DNA of 64,000 bases from Oegoconia quadripuncta. Lineage: Eukaryota > Arthropoda > Insecta > Lepidoptera > Autostichidae. The DNA lies in contig OX438743.1 in assembly GCA_949316235.1 (NCBI GenBank), positions 19,589,771-19,653,770 on the forward strand, in the 5' to 3' direction. The position numbers and the translations under genes are program-made. This document shows positions 61,871-64,000 of the stretch, one piece after another. Position 1 is the first letter of the stretch. Each line of letters starts with the position of its first letter. The notes below the pieces were generated by a model. That model had not been told where the DNA came from. It did no database searches and worked only from the letters and a program-made list of their open reading frames with translations.

Positions 61871-62206
61871 AGCACCGTCAACCTTGAGCAAGCACCATGC
61901 AGAGTTGGTACGACTCTTGATCCTCGCTCACAGGAGTCACAGTTTTCCATCACAGAATATCTATTGGGTTTGACCTATGGCTGTACAGAAACAATACAGG
62001 ACATATTCCAAACCCATGGGAAACCAATAAAGAGCGATGTGATACCCGGGACCAATAACAGCGCTCCTGGCCGTCCACTTATACCAAATTTATGGGAAAA
62101 CTTTGGTAAGCGCGTTTCAGGAATTCCACTGTTCCGCGTTAAAACGCTGAGTGATTTATTGGGATGTCAGGGTTTTGGTGTTAAAGAAATGATAAAATGT
62201 TTGTGA
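61871..62206 (+). CDS. Open frame of unknown status, ~111 codons without an ATG
   Basis: The frame is open from 61871 to TGA at 62204-62206 and reads TTLDPRSQESQFSITEYLLG, LTYGCTETIQDIFQTHGKPI, KSDVIPGTNNSAPGRPLIPN and LWENFGKRVSGIPLFRVKTL, then SDLLGCQGFGVKEMIKCL. It is diverse and hydrophilic, not low-complexity. No ATG lies near the start and no splice acceptor persuades. Stop-free length could be chance. It could be a transposon or host exon remnant; I do not recognise a family. Confidence 0.25.
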   Translation, partial: STVNLEQAPCRVGTTLDPRSQESQFSITEYLLGLTYGCTETIQDIFQTHGKPIKSDVIPGTNNSAPGRPLIPNLWENFGKRVSGIPLFRVKTLSDLLGCQGFGVKEMIKCL

Positions 62207-62411
62207 CTGACCTTTTTGTACATTTTCAAAGTATTCTTTGAGTACTTTTTATGCTAATGGACAAAAAAGCGATAAAGTGATCCCATAGAACGCAAAATTT
62301 TTATTTAGAGTAGATACTGTACTGTTCCCTTTTTGTTTATCCTTGTGTTATGTTTTGTTATTGTTGTGCTAATTACGTAGACTGCGGTCGGAGGTCCGAA
62401 AAAAAAACAAG

Positions 62412-62525
62412 ATAAGATAATAAGTTTATTTGCAAGAATACAGTATGAACAAGATCTTAATAATTAAAAATAAGTACATTGGTGTCGATTCGGATGTACA
62501 CCAACTAAACTAAACTAAACTAAAA
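62412..62525. mobile_element. Possible LINE tail with (ACTAA)n
   Basis: GATAATAAGTTTATTTGCAA and GAATACAGTATGAACAAGAT, with an ACTAAACTAAACTAAACTAA run. Similar TTATTTGC(A/G)AGAATACA phrases occur at 9370 and 40712. Confidence 0.45.
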
Positions 62526-64000
62526 CCTGAATATATATGAATATACTAAAATATGAATATGGATTGAATCAATAATGGAAATTTGGCGGCTCTGCTGAGT
62601 GCCGTCGACACTTCACGTTTCGCAGCGTCAGCGAGTCGTGCTTCGTTGAATGTATTGGGGTTATTGCTGGATTGGTGGTCTTCCTTTTATGTCGCTATGC
62701 GTAACATGAAATAAAGAATATTTTGTTTTTTTTTTTAAGAAATTCCCAAATATCCTGCTTTTAAATGTAAAACCAAAGCTGACTCTCAATTTCATAAACT
62801 TGACTTAAACTTGTGAATTTTTTGTGAATAACAGACGCTTTTGTGCTCTTTAACAGTTTACTCAAACACGTCATAACATCATGGACTATATTATGTACAT
62901 AAAATACATAATTCTCAGCAACACGTTACCCATGATCATAATTTTAGTGACAAAAATTCAAATAAGTACAGATACTAGAAGCGCCATCTTTGCATTATGG
63001 CGCTGCTACCCCAATTTGAGATTTGTTTACAATCAGCGGCACCCTGTATCATAGAGATGCGTGTGTGGGTCAGGTAATTATTTCCACATTTGTTCTAGCG
63101 AATCCTGCTTAAAACTTTAACCGCGCTAACAAAGGAAATAAATATTTTTAAAGGCAGTTGTTACGTCAAGTACACTTGCGAGCTTGAAAACGCTCTGTTA
63201 CATACGTTACGTTAAAAATAGGAAAGCTTTGCTGTACTGTATGGTGTTACATGTTGTTTTTTAACGGTACTTTTAGCTTTAACTTCACCGGGGAGGGTGC
63301 CTTCTGCTTCCAGCTGTAGGATCTTCCGCAGGGTTCGTGTTGGTGGTTGTTCACCACCAGCAACGCCGAGGAAGGAAAGCAGACAGCACCATCTACGGAC
63401 CTTGTTGCAAGACCGTATTCGCACACATTCAAATGCTACAAGTTTACCTTGGACCATATACTTTGGCATCACGTCGATAGGTTCTCTATTTGGTCACCGT
63501 TTGCATCCCAGGATTAGTTATTTATCATAAATTGTCTCGATACATAATTTATATTGTTTACATTTCATTTGACAGGTCAGTCGTCAACGTGCACAGATAA
63601 TCTAAGATAATGTCGGGCCCCACATTGGGCGCCATTTTATGTCACTCTTTGGCTATAATATGCCGCAATCTAGCCGGTAGAAATATTACCGTCCAGAAAG
63701 GCCGTAACAAGCGCTAGTGTGATACAAATTTAGGTGGTGCCTTTAATGTTCGTGCTTGTGGAATTTGAAACCAAGGGCTCCTATCTCTCTCTTAGCAAGG
63801 AGCAAGGAAAGGGCAAGGCTCTTTTCTAACTCCCATTCATTTTCAAGTACCTCTCAGTGGGTATCTTTGAGATGAGAGACCGAAGAGCTGGGAACTATTT
63901 TGCCCAAGGGATTAACATTGCTATCTAGCAGCAGATTGCCAGCGTCTTGGGTAATTTTGGAGGATATCTTTTTCTTTGTTTAGTTTTCTCTAATTCTTCT
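62526..64000. other. No supported gene in the last 1.5 kb
   Basis: 63245-63530 is open in one plus and two minus frames at once (plus MPSASSCRIFRRVRVGGCSP; minus RTLRKILQLEAEGTLPGEVK). It is GC-richer than its surroundings, which suggests a worn coding remnant, but no family is recognised. 63590-64000 shows nothing. Confidence 0.35.

Noticed and set aside
1..64000. A new multi-gene biological system (operon, defence island or biosynthetic cluster)
   Set aside because: The DNA is eukaryotic and repeat-dominated, with one partial host gene and no cluster of related coding sequences.

Overview
The window looks like an AT-rich, repeat-dense stretch of a lepidopteran (moth or butterfly) nuclear genome. 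This is inferred from recognisable families rather than a database search. It holds hundreds of bases of tRNA-headed SINEs typical of Lepidoptera, 5'-truncated LINE 3' ends whose last codons read like lepidopteran reverse-transcriptase C-termini (for example YNKVPVDIQNLPLN and YYKISDYLDDKQAW), and mariner-type elements with an ACCTATGAAATTGG terminal repeat. There is no sign of bacterial gene organisation. Nearly all open frames longer than 60 codons lie inside repeats and are not genes.

Only one host gene is supported. It is the 3' end of a + strand multi-exon gene at about 10.7-15.7 kb: three coding exons (10720-10856, 11564-11817, 12181-12341) that join in one frame across canonical GT/AG borders, a stop at 12339-12341, and a likely 3' UTR exon from 13355. 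The encoded ~183 residues are rich in Ser, Thr, Gly, Ala and acidic residues, like the disordered tail of a regulatory protein. I do not recognise the protein. Its 5' exons were not found and probably lie upstream of the window.

The rest is a layered record of transposition. I use local labels. SINE-A: ~330 bp, head CCGCCTCCGTGGCTCAATG, B box GGTTCGATCCCC, poly-A tail after CCCGTTGTGCAT. SINE-B: ~230 bp, head GACCGATTGGTGTAGTGG. SINE-C: ~265 bp, head GACGACCTGTTTGGTGTAG. SINE-D: ~310 bp, head GGTGGCTCAGCGGTTAAGAC, ends in (GAT)n. 5S-SINE: starts with a 5S rRNA-like internal promoter. Repeat-E: ~230 bp, linked to SINE-D in two places.

Layout: 0-10 kb holds SINEs, LINE tails and two TIR elements. 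10-16 kb is the gene, with an intronic 5S-SINE and a TTAA-flanked palindromic element in the putative UTR. 16-32 kb is repeat mosaic, including a 70-bp minisatellite at 18.4-18.8 kb, two 420-bp mariner-type MITEs, and a ~470-bp inverted duplication (22.7-23.1 versus 24.3-24.8 kb). 32-42 kb is dominated by LINE 3' ends and an 850-bp fold-back element (34841-35690) with ~269-bp, nearly identical arms. 42-64 kb holds more SINEs and LINEs with clear nesting (49.3-50.4, 60.7-61.2 kb), a long TIR element (53306-54158) and degenerate short-repeat tracts (46.0 and 55.5-56.2 kb). I found no rRNA, true tRNA, CRISPR, prokaryotic or viral gene, and no evidence for a new multi-gene system. The best leads are structural.
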